The notes under the pieces were generated by a model, which did no database searches, was not told where the DNA came from, and saw only the letters and a program-made list of their open reading frames with translations. Positions 34,159 to 42,631 of a stretch of 64,000 nucleotides of DNA are shown piece by piece; positions within the stretch are counted from its first letter, which is position 1, and the number at the start of each line of letters is the position of its first letter. The translations under genes and the position numbers were made by a program. Source of the DNA: CBDCMJ01 sp965218875 (GTDB taxonomy: Bacteria; Chloroflexota; Dehalococcoidia; Lucifugimonadales; UBA3495); assembly GCA_965218875.1 (NCBI GenBank), contig OZ244707.1, forward strand, positions 620,001-684,000, in the 5' to 3' direction.

Positions 34159-35697
34159 ATGCCGTCCAAGTTGCTGTTACCCCCGCGCGCTCCCCGGCTC
34201 CCGTTGCCCCTGCAGCGACGCAGCAGCGATGAGTACACGCCGCTGCCCCATCATCCGAAGAATGTGTCCGTAGTCGCCCGGTTGCGGGCGGAGGGGCCGG
34301 ACCACGCCGCCCGGCTGAGCATGTCCCTTGGCGACTACTGGACCAGCAGGCGGGGCACTGCCGCCGCTTTGAGGGCCTTGGACGAGGCCTGGGGCGGCGG
34401 CTTCTACGACGTCCCCTTGGAGGCTGCCCTGGACCGGGACGCCGCCGACGCCGGCCTCGGCGGGGACCAGTTCGTGATCGACGTCCAGACCCACTACACC
34501 TCCGGCAAGGTGGACGCCGTGGCCAGGACCCAGTTGGCGCCGGCCCTGTTGGCGTCGGGAGAGTTTGTTTCCGGCGACCTCTTCCAGGGCCTGGACCGGC
34601 TGGCCCAGACCCAGGCTCGGGCCTTCTACTCCTTCGCGGAGTACCTGCGCTGCGTGTACGCCGAGAGCGAGACCACGGTGGCTGTCCTCAGCTCCTCGCC
34701 TTTAACCGAGGGAATGACCAGGGTGAACCTCTTGGACAACTCCGAACTCATCGGTACGCGGGAACTCGTCGAGCGGCTGAGCGGCGCCGGCCGCCTCATC
34801 AACCACTGCGTAGTCACCCCGAACGCTCCCGGCGAAATCGAAATGATGGACCGCTGGACCGACTGGTGCCGCCCGGCCGGCTGGAAGGTCTACACCCAGT
34901 ATGGCGCCCAGGGCGAGGGGTTCATGCACACCGACGCCGCCGGCTGGATGCTGGATGACGAGGCCACCGGCGAGCCCTTCCTCAACCGGGTCATGGCGAG
35001 CGGAGTGCGCACCATATCGGCCCACAAGGGGCTGACCTTGGGGCCTGACCAGGGGTGGGACGGCCCGTCGTCTCCCAAGGACGTAGGCCCGGCCGCCAAG
35101 GCCTTCCCGGGTATCAACTTCCTCATCTACCACTCCGGCTACGAGCCCCGGGGTGGGGCCGTAGACGCGGACGGCGGAGAGGACGGGACGCCCTTGCCGG
35201 GGGCTTTCTCCCCGCGCCAAGGGTCGCAAGAAGAAGGCCCGTACACCGAGGAGACTTCCCACTACGGGGTCAACCGGCTCGTAAAGAGCCTGAAGGACGC
35301 GGGAGTGGGGTCCAATTCCAACGTCTACGGTGAAATCGGCAGCACCTGGTACCTGATCATGGCCCACCCGCGGGAGGCGGCCCACGTGCTGGGTAAGCTT
35401 CTGCTGGCGTTGGGGGAGGACAATATCCTGTGGGGCACCGACTCCATATGGTACGGCTCGCCTCAACCCCTCATCGACGCCTTCAGGGCCTTCCAGATCC
35501 CGGAAGAGTACAGGGAGCGGTACGGCTACCCCCAACTGACGCCCGCAGCCAAGGAGAAGATACTGGGGCTGAACGCGGCGCGGATCTACGGGATAGACCC
35601 GCAGCAAACCCTGGAGGCGACCCGGAAAGACGACCTGTCCTGGCTCAAGGCGGCGCTGGAGGAGTACGCGGCCAAGGGAGGCCTCACCGTCGGCTGA
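34159..35697 (+). CDS. Amidohydrolase-family (TIM-barrel) protein
   Basis: A 512-residue protein of the amidohydrolase-2 type, which hydrolyses or decarboxylates small ring compounds. The barrel starts at DQFVIDVQTHYTSGKVDAVA: the usual metal-binding HxH is QTH, so the first His is replaced by Gln. Later motifs: VRTISAHKGLTLG, GINFLIYHSGYEPRGG (metal or substrate His) and DNILWGTDSIWYGSPQPLID (catalytic Asp in GTDS). It ends with LGLNAARIYGID, the family's terminal helix. An excellent ribosome site (AGAGGAGGAA) precedes ATG 34159. The first 100 residues lie outside the barrel and are not recognised. It may act with the enolase-superfamily enzyme that follows. Confidence 0.85.
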   Translation: MPSKLLLPPRAPRLPLPLQRRSSDEYTPLPHHPKNVSVVARLRAEGPDHAARLSMSLGDYWTSRRGTAAALRALDEAWGGGFYDVPLEAALDRDAADAGLGGDQFVIDVQTHYTSGKVDAVARTQLAPALLASGEFVSGDLFQGLDRLAQTQARAFYSFAEYLRCVYAESETTVAVLSSSPLTEGMTRVNLLDNSELIGTRELVERLSGAGRLINHCVVTPNAPGEIEMMDRWTDWCRPAGWKVYTQYGAQGEGFMHTDAAGWMLDDEATGEPFLNRVMASGVRTISAHKGLTLGPDQGWDGPSSPKDVGPAAKAFPGINFLIYHSGYEPRGGAVDADGGEDGTPLPGAFSPRQGSQEEGPYTEETSHYGVNRLVKSLKDAGVGSNSNVYGEIGSTWYLIMAHPREAAHVLGKLLLALGEDNILWGTDSIWYGSPQPLIDAFRAFQIPEEYRERYGYPQLTPAAKEKILGLNAARIYGIDPQQTLEATRKDDLSWLKAALEEYAAKGGLTVG

Positions 35698-35848
35698 TTC
35701 CCGGCCGCTCCCGGTCCCCGCCACGTCGCGTCTCCCGGTCCGATCCCGGCCGTGTGACGAAGCAGGCGGAGACCCCGGTGAGCCCGGCCGTGACGGCTGC
35801 TGGCGTACGCCGAAGCAGGTCGGCGGTCTTGGCCCGACGCCCACTCCC

Positions 35849-35959
35849 GTCATTCCGACAGAGCGCAGCGACGAGGAATCTAAAGTTCTCGCCCGCCGCG
35901 GCGGGCAATAGACCGGACACAGATGGGGGTCTTAGATTCCTCGCTGCACTCGGAATGAC
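35849..35959. repeat. Palindromic repeat element (REP/MITE-like), copy 1
   Basis: Begins GTCATTCCGACAGAGCGCAG and ends with the complement of GTCATTCCGAGTGCAGCGAG; both arms contain GAGGAATCT. The arms are about 33 bp with small gaps. A close relative lies at 58568-58706. It is the only feature in the 370-base gap 35698-36067. Confidence 0.72.
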
Positions 35960-36067
35960 GTCTAGGGCGCCCGAAATGACGCAGTGGGGCGTTGGCAATG
36001 ATTTGACAGGGCGCCTGGAATGGTCCGTCGGGGCAGCCTACTGCTGAGCTAAGAGGTGGATGGAGAA

Positions 36068-37207
36068 ATGAAGATCGTTTCAGTGCAGGCCTACCCGACG
36101 TCGGTGCCCGTGCCGCCCGAGGCCGCGGTTACCCTGGGCATCGGCCGCACCGTAAAGCGCGACGCCGTCGTGGTCAAGGTGACCTCCGAGGACGGCCTGG
36201 TCGGCTACGGCGAGTCCCACCACGCCCGCTCGCCCGGCGCCATTGGGCACCTGATCAACACCACTCTCAGCCAACTGGTGACGGGGATGGACGCCCTGGA
36301 CGTTGTAGGCGTTTGGGAGCGCGTCTACAAGATGCAGCTAGGCAGCCACGGCATGGGAGCGGCCGCGGCCATAGCCATGAGTGGTATCGACATGGCCCTG
36401 TGGGATATCCGGGGCAAGGCGGTGGGCTGGCCCCTGTACAAGCTGCTGGGCGGCGGGTCCCGGCCAATCCCGGCCTACGCCGGAGGGGTCTCCCTGGGCT
36501 ACCAGGAACCCGGCGAGCTGGTCCAGGAGGTCAGCGCCCTGGTGGAGTCGGGGTACCGGGCGGTGAAGCTCCGGGTGGGCGATTCCCCCGAGCGCGACAC
36601 GGCGCGGGTGCAAGCGGTGCGCGACGCCTTCGGCGACGGCCTGGCCATTCTGGTGGACGCCAACACCGGCTACCTGGTGGAGGACGTCAGGCGGGTGGCG
36701 CCGGTGTTCGAGGCCGAGGGAGTGGAATGGCTGGAAGAGCCCTTCCCGGCTCACGATTACCGCAGCTACGCCGTAGCCTCCACCTTCAGCACCGTCCCCC
36801 TGGCCGCCGGGGAGAACCACTACACCCGTTTTGAATTCATGCGGCTGATCGACGACGGGGCCATTCGCATTCTGCAGCCGGACCTTTCTAAGACGGGAGG
36901 CATTACCGAAGCCCTGCGGGTGGCCGCGTTAGCCTCGGCCTGGAAGCTCCCCATCAACCCTCACACCTCTATGACCGGCATCAACATGGCCGCCACCATC
37001 CATTTCCTGGCCTCAATCGGCAACGGCGGCTACTTCGAGGCCGACGTTTCCAAGAATAACCTGCTGCGGGACCAGTTGGTGAGCGCGCCCTATATACTGG
37101 ACGCCGACGGGTGCGTGAGTCCCCTGGAACAACCCGGGATAGGTGTCGAAATCGACGAGCAGTTCCTGGCCGAACACCCGGTGATCGAGGGGCCGGCGTA
37201 CGTTTGA
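36068..37207 (+). CDS. Mandelate racemase/muconate lactonizing enzyme-family protein
   Basis: A 379-residue enolase-superfamily enzyme that abstracts a proton alpha to a carboxylate. N-terminal capping domain (KIVSVQAYPTSVPVPPEAAV, GLVGYGESHHARSPGAIGHL), then the modified barrel: GYRAVKLRVGDSPERD (KxR site), AILVDANTGYLV (Asp), VEWLEEPFPAHDYRSY (Glu), PLAAGENHYTRFEFMRL (Glu), ILQPDLSKTGGITEALRVAA (Asp of the dyad), LPINPHTSMTGINMA (His of the dyad). The three acidic metal ligands and the His-Asp pair define the mandelate-racemase subgroup, suggesting sugar-acid dehydration or racemisation. ATG 36068 is chosen with AGAGGTGG upstream. Substrate unknown. Confidence 0.9.
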   Translation: MKIVSVQAYPTSVPVPPEAAVTLGIGRTVKRDAVVVKVTSEDGLVGYGESHHARSPGAIGHLINTTLSQLVTGMDALDVVGVWERVYKMQLGSHGMGAAAAIAMSGIDMALWDIRGKAVGWPLYKLLGGGSRPIPAYAGGVSLGYQEPGELVQEVSALVESGYRAVKLRVGDSPERDTARVQAVRDAFGDGLAILVDANTGYLVEDVRRVAPVFEAEGVEWLEEPFPAHDYRSYAVASTFSTVPLAAGENHYTRFEFMRLIDDGAIRILQPDLSKTGGITEALRVAALASAWKLPINPHTSMTGINMAATIHFLASIGNGGYFEADVSKNNLLRDQLVSAPYILDADGCVSPLEQPGIGVEIDEQFLAEHPVIEGPAYV

Positions 37208-37258
37208 GGCCGCCGCACCATCTCCGGACCACCGGGGGGCTACCGGGAGGGTAACCGG

Positions 37259-39061
37259 TTGAACCACCAGCCAGAGGCCGTTTCCATCCCCTGGAGGGAG
37301 TGGAGCGAGGACGCCTTTTCCGCCTGCCGCCAAGAGGAAAAGCCCATCCTCCTGGCGCTCACCGCCACCTGGTGCCACTGGTGTCACGTCATGGACGGTT
37401 CCTCCTACTCGGACCCGCGGATTATCGATCTCGTCTCTTCCCGGTTCATCCCGGTCAGGGTGGACGTGGACCAGAGGCCGGACGTTTCCCGCAGGTACAA
37501 CCAGGGCGCGCTGCCTTCAATGGTCGTCCTGAACGGCGGCGGCGACGTGCTCCTGGGACGGGCTTACACCCCGCCCGATGAGGCGTTGGGCCTCTTGGAA
37601 CAGGCGGCCGGCGCCTACCCTGGCCCCCCCGGAACGGCGGCGCGCCCTGCCTTCGGTGGAGGGGCCTCCGGCCTGTCCTCACAACCGGAGCCAGGCTCTG
37701 AAGCGTCGCCGGTCGAAAGGGTGTTGGACCGGCTCCGGCAGCTCTGCGATCCGGAGTTTGGCGGGTTCGGGCTGGAACCCAAGCAGCCGCCGTGGGAAGC
37801 GCTACGGCTCCTCATTGCCTGGCACGGCCGTTCCGGAGAGAAGTCCCTCCCGTCCATCGTGCTAAATTCGCTGGACGGGATGCGAAACGGGCTGTACGAC
37901 TTCAAGGACCAGGGCTTTTTCCGCTACTCGGTGTCGCGGGACTGGAAGACGCCGCACTACGAGAAAATGGCGGCGACCAACGCCAATTTGGCCATCTTGT
38001 ACCTCGAGGCGTACCAGGTCACCCGGCGAACGGCCTACAGGGATGCGGCCCTGGGAGCCATAAACTACCTGCTTGGCGTCCTGTACGACCCGGCAAGGGG
38101 ATTGTTCCGTTCCAGCCAGGACGCCTGGGAGGACTACTACCGCCTGCCCTGGAAGGACCGGGATGCGGCGGAAAAACCTACGGTGGACCCAGCCGCCTAC
38201 GCCGGATGGAATGCCCTGGCCGCCTTGGCGCTTGCGAGAGCCTACGGCGCGTTGGGAACGCCCTCCTACCGGCGCATCGCGGAGGCGGTGCTGGAAGTGC
38301 TGTGGCGGCAAAGCTGGAACCCGGGACGTGGCATAGCCCACGTGGCCGGCGGCCCGGGAGACCAACCCGGGGTGCTCGAGGACCACGTCCTATTCGTCCG
38401 CGCCTGCCTGGACCTTTACCAGGCCACCGGCCGGGACGAGCATCTCCGGCGGGCCGCCGAGGTTGCCGGCTATGTCGGGGTAGCCTTCGGGGCCCCTGAC
38501 GGAGGCTACTACGACATCGCGGACGGGGCCGGCGCCGCCAGCCAGCCGTTGTTTAGGGAGAGGCCCGTCTTGGAGAACTCGTTGCTGGCCGAGGCCCTGG
38601 CGACTCTTTCCTGCCTGACCGGGGAAACGGAGTATCTGCGGGACGCCGGCAGGACGCTGGCTGCGTTCGAGGCCATCGTCCCCGGCGGCACCTACCTGGG
38701 CCCCAACGAGTCCCGCCGCATGGAAGGCGACGAGGAGCGGCTGTTCCTGCCCGCCGGCTCGGCCTGGGCCCGGGCGCGGCACATGGTGTCCTGCGGACCG
38801 GTCCACCTGGTCGTCGTCGGCCCTTCGGACCATTCCCAAACGAAGAGGCTTCTGCGGGCGGCCCTGAAGGTCGGCGCTCCCCACCGGGTCGTCCAGGCAT
38901 TCGATCCCGGAGAGCACCGGCAGCGCGTCACGGAATTGGGATTCCCGGCGGGGGTCGAACCGAGGCTCTACGCCTGCATGGACGGCATGTGCCTGGCGCC
39001 AATCACCTCTGCAGCCGAGGCCGCCCGGCTGACTAGGGACCGGCCCTGGGCGGCGGGATGA
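37259..39061 (+). CDS. DUF255/YyaL-type protein (thioredoxin domain plus six-hairpin domain)
   Basis: A 600-residue cytoplasmic protein of the YyaL/spermatogenesis-associated-20 family. N-terminal thioredoxin-like domain with LLALTATWCHWCHVMDGSSY (Cys39 and Cys42) and FIPVRVDVDQRPDVSRRYNQ, then an alpha/alpha-barrel like that of N-acylglucosamine 2-epimerase (YAGWNALAALALARAYGALG). It is about 80 residues shorter than typical members; the region between the two domains is reduced and Pro/Gly rich. The end RLYACMDGMCLAPITSA is the family's conserved tail. TTG 37259 has GGGAGGG seven bases upstream. The function of this widespread family is not established; a redox or sugar-related role is inferred. 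Confidence 0.88.
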   Translation: MNHQPEAVSIPWREWSEDAFSACRQEEKPILLALTATWCHWCHVMDGSSYSDPRIIDLVSSRFIPVRVDVDQRPDVSRRYNQGALPSMVVLNGGGDVLLGRAYTPPDEALGLLEQAAGAYPGPPGTAARPAFGGGASGLSSQPEPGSEASPVERVLDRLRQLCDPEFGGFGLEPKQPPWEALRLLIAWHGRSGEKSLPSIVLNSLDGMRNGLYDFKDQGFFRYSVSRDWKTPHYEKMAATNANLAILYLEAYQVTRRTAYRDAALGAINYLLGVLYDPARGLFRSSQDAWEDYYRLPWKDRDAAEKPTVDPAAYAGWNALAALALARAYGALGTPSYRRIAEAVLEVLWRQSWNPGRGIAHVAGGPGDQPGVLEDHVLFVRACLDLYQATGRDEHLRRAAEVAGYVGVAFGAPDGGYYDIADGAGAASQPLFRERPVLENSLLAEALATLSCLTGETEYLRDAGRTLAAFEAIVPGGTYLGPNESRRMEGDEERLFLPAGSAWARARHMVSCGPVHLVVVGPSDHSQTKRLLRAALKVGAPHRVVQAFDPGEHRQRVTELGFPAGVEPRLYACMDGMCLAPITSAAEAARLTRDRPWAAG

Positions 39062-39169
39062 CGCCCCCATTTTACGCAAGGCCCTGGTCGGCAATCATCG
39101 GATATACTTACCGAGGCGGCCGTAACGCCGGGCGTCGGCCACGCACCACGAGACCCGCGAGGTGCTCCC

Positions 39170-39856
39170 ATGGCCCAGGAGCTAGGCCGGATATCTAGGC
39201 CGACTTCGGCCCAGTACGAGGGCGTCAGAAAGCTGCTGCTGGCGCCCCTCGTGTACGGGCCTCCCGGGGAGGTGCCCGAGGGGGTCTCGGCCTTGCAGAA
39301 CTACTGGGACCAGATGAAGGTCCAGGTGAAGTCATTGTCTGCCGCCCTGGGGGGCCTGCATCGGCTGTACCACGAAAGCCTTTCCCAGGGCGGAGAGGAA
39401 GGCCTGGAGTTGCTGGAGCAGGCGGACCGGCGCAGCCACGCTTTCTTCAAAGCCGAGTGTGAGTCAGGGGCGGTGCTGGAGGCCACCGAGGACGGCTCCG
39501 CCTTGATAGAGACCCTGGACCTGCAGCGGTGCCTGATGCTGCCCCTGGCCAGCGAGCGGGTGGCCGCCCAGCTGCATCAGTGGTTCAACGAGGCCAACAA
39601 GAGCCGTTACGAGCACATCGCTGGCCGCATCGACGCCACCCTGGGGAAGAATGAGGTGGGCCTGCTACTGGTTAGCGAGCGCCACCAGATCCAGTTTCCC
39701 CAGGACATCGAGGTGTTCTACGTCTCGCCGCCGGCCTTGGACGAGTTCCGCCGCTGGTTGCAGAACTGGTTGGAGCGTCAGCAACAGGCCCGGGGGGAGC
39801 CGCAGGGCGAGGCGGACCCCTGGGAGTCCGATGACTCCCCCGGCGAGTCTCCCTAG
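39170..39856 (+). CDS. Conserved hypothetical protein
   Basis: A 228-residue soluble protein. The first 110 residues are helical with many charged residues (YWDQMKVQVKSLSAALGGLH, GLELLEQADRRSHAFFKAEC). The second half looks alpha/beta: RYEHIAGRIDATLGKNEVGL, LLVSERHQIQFPQDIEVFYV, SPPALDEFRRWLQNWLERQQ. This end resembles, weakly, regions of release-factor-like proteins; I do not assign a function. The tail is acidic and disordered. It precedes the redoxin gene by about 90 bases on the same strand, so the two may be co-transcribed. Confidence 0.55.
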   Translation: MAQELGRISRPTSAQYEGVRKLLLAPLVYGPPGEVPEGVSALQNYWDQMKVQVKSLSAALGGLHRLYHESLSQGGEEGLELLEQADRRSHAFFKAECESGAVLEATEDGSALIETLDLQRCLMLPLASERVAAQLHQWFNEANKSRYEHIAGRIDATLGKNEVGLLLVSERHQIQFPQDIEVFYVSPPALDEFRRWLQNWLERQQQARGEPQGEADPWESDDSPGESP

Positions 39857-39946
39857 CTCATTTAGGAGGCAGCCGGAGCGCCGCCGGCGCTTGGTCCGGA
39901 CGCCGGACTACAACCCCGTTCTACAACCCCGCTTGAGGAGGCGGCC

Positions 39947-40423
39947 ATGGCAGAGATGCTTCGACAGGGCGACCGGTTTCCCCAGCTTACCCTTAAGACC
40001 GTGGACGGGGGCGTTCTCGACCTTCCCGGCGGCATCGACACCCGTTATGCCGCGGTCCTCTTCTACCGGGGGCACTGGTGACCCTACTGCATTCGGCAGT
40101 TGGCCGATTGGGAAGACGCCAGGGCCGAGTTGGAAGCGGTGGAGGCTTCGGTGTACGCCGTCAGCGTAGATTCCTTGGAGCAGGCCCGGGAGGTGGCGGC
40201 CCGGGGCATCAGCTTCTCGCTGGCCTACGGCGCCACCAGGGAGGATGGCGGCAAGGTGGGCGCCTGGTGGTCGGAGGACCACGGGGGCCACATCGAGCCT
40301 GCTGAGTTTCTGCTGGGCCGCGGCGGTGTGGTGCTGGGCTCCATGTACGCCTCCGGTCCGGTGGGCCGCATGAGGGTCACCGAAGCCGTAAGCCTGATCA
40401 ATTACCGCGAGGGCCGCGCGTAG
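39947..40423 (+). CDS. Redoxin/peroxiredoxin-like protein, probable selenoprotein (in-frame UGA)
   Basis: A 158-residue AhpC/TSA-like thioredoxin-fold protein if the TGA at 40079-40081 is read as selenocysteine (residue 45). The sequence runs YAAVLFYRGHW-U-PYCIRQLADWEDARAEL. In Cys homologues this is FYRGxWCPYC, so UGA falls exactly on the peroxidatic/redox position and makes a UxxC pair with Cys48. Translation continues in frame to 40423 through DSLEQAREVAARGISFSLAY and FLLGRGGVVLGSMYASGPVG. After the UGA, TCGGC-AGTTG-GCCGA (40093-40107) forms a five-pair hairpin whose loop starts 16 bases past the codon with G second, as in bacterial SECIS elements. GAGGAG precedes ATG 39947. A nonsense mutation is the alternative. 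Confidence 0.82.
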
Positions 40424-40453
40424 AACACCGCCGCCGGGTTGCCGGGCCCTCCG

Positions 40454-41905
40454 TCACTCCGTGTCCAGGAACTCCCGCACCCAGTCGGTCATCGGCTCCT
40501 TGTCGTACATGCTGTTCAGAAGCACCGCGTTGCGGGACCGGTCTCCCTGAAAGAACCGCTCGTATAGGACTTGCCGGGACCCGAAGGCGCTGCAACAGGC
40601 GTCCCAGGCCAGCCGGAAAATCTTTACCCGCTCCTCCGCGGAGGCGGCGTCGGTCTCCAGGTACCGGTCGATCTCCGGGGCCAGAGGACCGGCCAAGTCC
40701 GCCTCCGTGGGCAGGGCCATCAGGCTGCTGGAGCCCAGCAAGTGCAGTATCTCCGCCATGCGGGGGTACATCCGCATGAACAGGTGGCGAGCCACCATCA
40801 ACGGAAATTCGGCGGGGCACATCACGCCCCACTCGTCCACCTGGGCGTCCGCTTCGGCGGCGCGCAGGCAGGCCTTGGTCACCTCCAGGTTCTCGATGAT
40901 TTCCGACATCATCTCCTGCACCTGGGGAATCTGGCCTGAACCCAGCGCTCTGACCATGAGGTTGGCCAGGCCCAGGACGAATTCGCCCTTGACCACGTTC
41001 TTGGACACCACCTGGTGGCCCGAGTGTATGTACTGGTGGGTGTACATCGACATGTTGTTGCCCAGGTCCACGTCGCCCAGCAGAAAGACCCGGTCCCAGG
41101 GCACCAGCACGTTATCGAAGAACGCCACGGCGTCCATCTCCTCGAAGCGGGAGCCCAGGGGATGGTCGAAGTGGGAGCGGTCCAGGTCGAAGCTCTCCCG
41201 GCACATGAACTTCAGCCCCGGCGTGCTGCAGGGGATAGCGAAGGCGAAGGAGGTGCGGCTGGGCGCTCCGCCGGGCAGCGTGTGGGACCGGGCGGGGTAT
41301 ACGGCTATCTCGTCGGCGATGGGCAGGGTGGCTAGCACCCTGGCCCCGTGAAAGACCACCCCGGCATCCGTCTCTTTGACCGCCGACAGGGCGATGTCCG
41401 TGGCGTCTTCGGTGGGGGTGGCGCCCGGAAGCCGGCTGCGCTGCAGGTTGATCAGGGTGTGGGTCAGCACCAAGTCGTTTTCCCGGACGTGCTCGTAGTA
41501 CGCGCGGATGTTTTCCCCGAACTCGGGCCGGTTCCGGGCGTAGTAGTCCCCCGCCGAGGCCATGGCCATGATGCTCACGTTCAGGAAGTCGGGAGTGCGC
41601 CCCATCATGCCCTTGGTCATCCGGGCCCAGTGGGTCATCATGGCCCGGCGGCGTTGGAGGTCTTCCAGGCTGCGAGGGGTGACGAACGACAGCCCCACCC
41701 GCTCTCCCGAGGTGGGCGACACGTAGGTCATCTCCTCCCGCAGCGCCGGGTCGTGCTGCAGATCGTAGAGTCGGGCCAGCGTGGCCGCGCCGTTGCGTAT
41801 GCCGGGATGCCTGGTGACGTCCTCGATTCGCTGGCCTCCGATGTAGATTTCCGGGTGATTGTTTCGAAGTCTCTCGATGTACTGGGCCCCCGTTCTGGCC
41901 GGCAT
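40454..41905 (-). CDS. 4-hydroxyphenylacetate 3-hydroxylase (HpaB)-family FADH2-dependent monooxygenase
   Basis: A 483-residue acyl-CoA-dehydrogenase-like flavin enzyme that hydroxylates phenolic substrates using FADH2 from a partner reductase (or, in a related branch, dehydrates 4-hydroxybutyryl-CoA). Motifs: RTGAQYIERLRNNHPEIYIG and RIEDVTRHPGIRNG at the start, YYARNRPEFGENIRAYYEHV, DLVLTHTLINLQRSRLP, DAGVVFHGARVLATLPIADE, FDNVLVPWDRVFLLGDVD, and the C-terminal AAEADAQVDEWGVMCPAEFP. ATG 41905 is chosen because AAGGAGGA lies six bases upstream; the frame stays open to 42157. The iron-sulfur cysteines of the dehydratase branch are not visible, favouring the hydroxylase branch. Divergent from the alternative complex III operon. 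Confidence 0.88.
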   Translation of the reverse strand: MPARTGAQYIERLRNNHPEIYIGGQRIEDVTRHPGIRNGAATLARLYDLQHDPALREEMTYVSPTSGERVGLSFVTPRSLEDLQRRRAMMTHWARMTKGMMGRTPDFLNVSIMAMASAGDYYARNRPEFGENIRAYYEHVRENDLVLTHTLINLQRSRLPGATPTEDATDIALSAVKETDAGVVFHGARVLATLPIADEIAVYPARSHTLPGGAPSRTSFAFAIPCSTPGLKFMCRESFDLDRSHFDHPLGSRFEEMDAVAFFDNVLVPWDRVFLLGDVDLGNNMSMYTHQYIHSGHQVVSKNVVKGEFVLGLANLMVRALGSGQIPQVQEMMSEIIENLEVTKACLRAAEADAQVDEWGVMCPAEFPLMVARHLFMRMYPRMAEILHLLGSSSLMALPTEADLAGPLAPEIDRYLETDAASAEERVKIFRLAWDACCSAFGSRQVLYERFFQGDRSRNAVLLNSMYDKEPMTDWVREFLDTE

Positions 41906-42124
41906 GGTCATTCCTCCTTGGCCGATGGCTTGCATTTTCTTGCGGGGGATTGGTCCGGGTCTACCGCCGGTGACCGGCGCGGCCTGTGCGCCCTCGCGGG
42001 CTAAGACCGGGCCCAACACCGGGGCATCCAGGCGGGCCCGGTAGGCGGGTTTACCCCTCTCCGGCCGGCGGGAAGGCCCCTGCTGCGTAGCTGCGGCCTC
42101 CGGGGGATGGGCCGCTTGTTCTAC

Positions 42125-42153
42125 TTGACACCCCCAAAACGCTGTGATATTTT
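42125..42153 (+). promoter_or_regulatory. Sigma70-like promoter of the alternative complex III operon
   Basis: TTGACA (42125-42130), a 17-base spacer, then TATTTT (42148-42153). It lies 58 bases before the first gene of the respiratory operon, in the 300-base divergent region next to the HpaB-family gene. It is one of the best promoter matches in the window. The rest of the gap holds no gene. Confidence 0.7.
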
Positions 42154-42211
42154 TCACTTGGCGCCGTCAGGGCGCTTATCGCCTTGAATCGAAGTGCGGA
42201 ATGGCGCCGGT

Positions 42212-42508
42212 ATGTTTGAAGACGCCAAAGCCCTAACCAGCGCCAATTGGACCGACATCCACGTCTGGCTCGTCTGGTTTTGGACCTTCGCGCCCCTTGT
42301 TCTCACCTTTGTGCTGACCATGTTGACCGCGCACGCGATAATACCCTCCCTGATCTATACCAGGCATCTTCCGCCCTCGGCGGCCCGGCTGAGGTATCCG
42401 CTGACCGGATTCGCCGCCGTGGTGTTCGTGGCCACCCTGGTGGTCTTTATCTTGGGCATCCGGCAGACGCTGTCTATTGAAAAATTCTGGGACCGGTGGC
42501 TGTTCTAA
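42212..42508 (+). CDS. Two-helix membrane protein heading the alternative complex III operon
   Basis: A 98-residue membrane protein with two clear transmembrane helices: WFWTFAPLVLTFVLTMLTAH and LTGFAAVVFVATLVVFILGI, separated by a basic loop (YTRHLPPSAARLRYP), and an amphipathic C-terminus (TLSIEKFWDRWLF). It is the first gene after the operon promoter. Small membrane subunits accompany alternative complex III in several bacteria; this may be such a subunit, but I cannot name it. ATG 42212 (MFEDAKALTS) is used; GTG 42194 is possible. Confidence 0.6.
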   Translation: MFEDAKALTSANWTDIHVWLVWFWTFAPLVLTFVLTMLTAHAIIPSLIYTRHLPPSAARLRYPLTGFAAVVFVATLVVFILGIRQTLSIEKFWDRWLF

Positions 42509-42631
42509 CCGGCGATGGTCCCCGCGGTTCCCATCCCACACGGGCGGCCTTAGAGCCGCCCGGTGCGCGCCTTTGCTGCGCATCGGCGCGGGGCGCGGAC
42601 AGGTAGTGCGTTGAGGAGACCCAGGGGGAAA

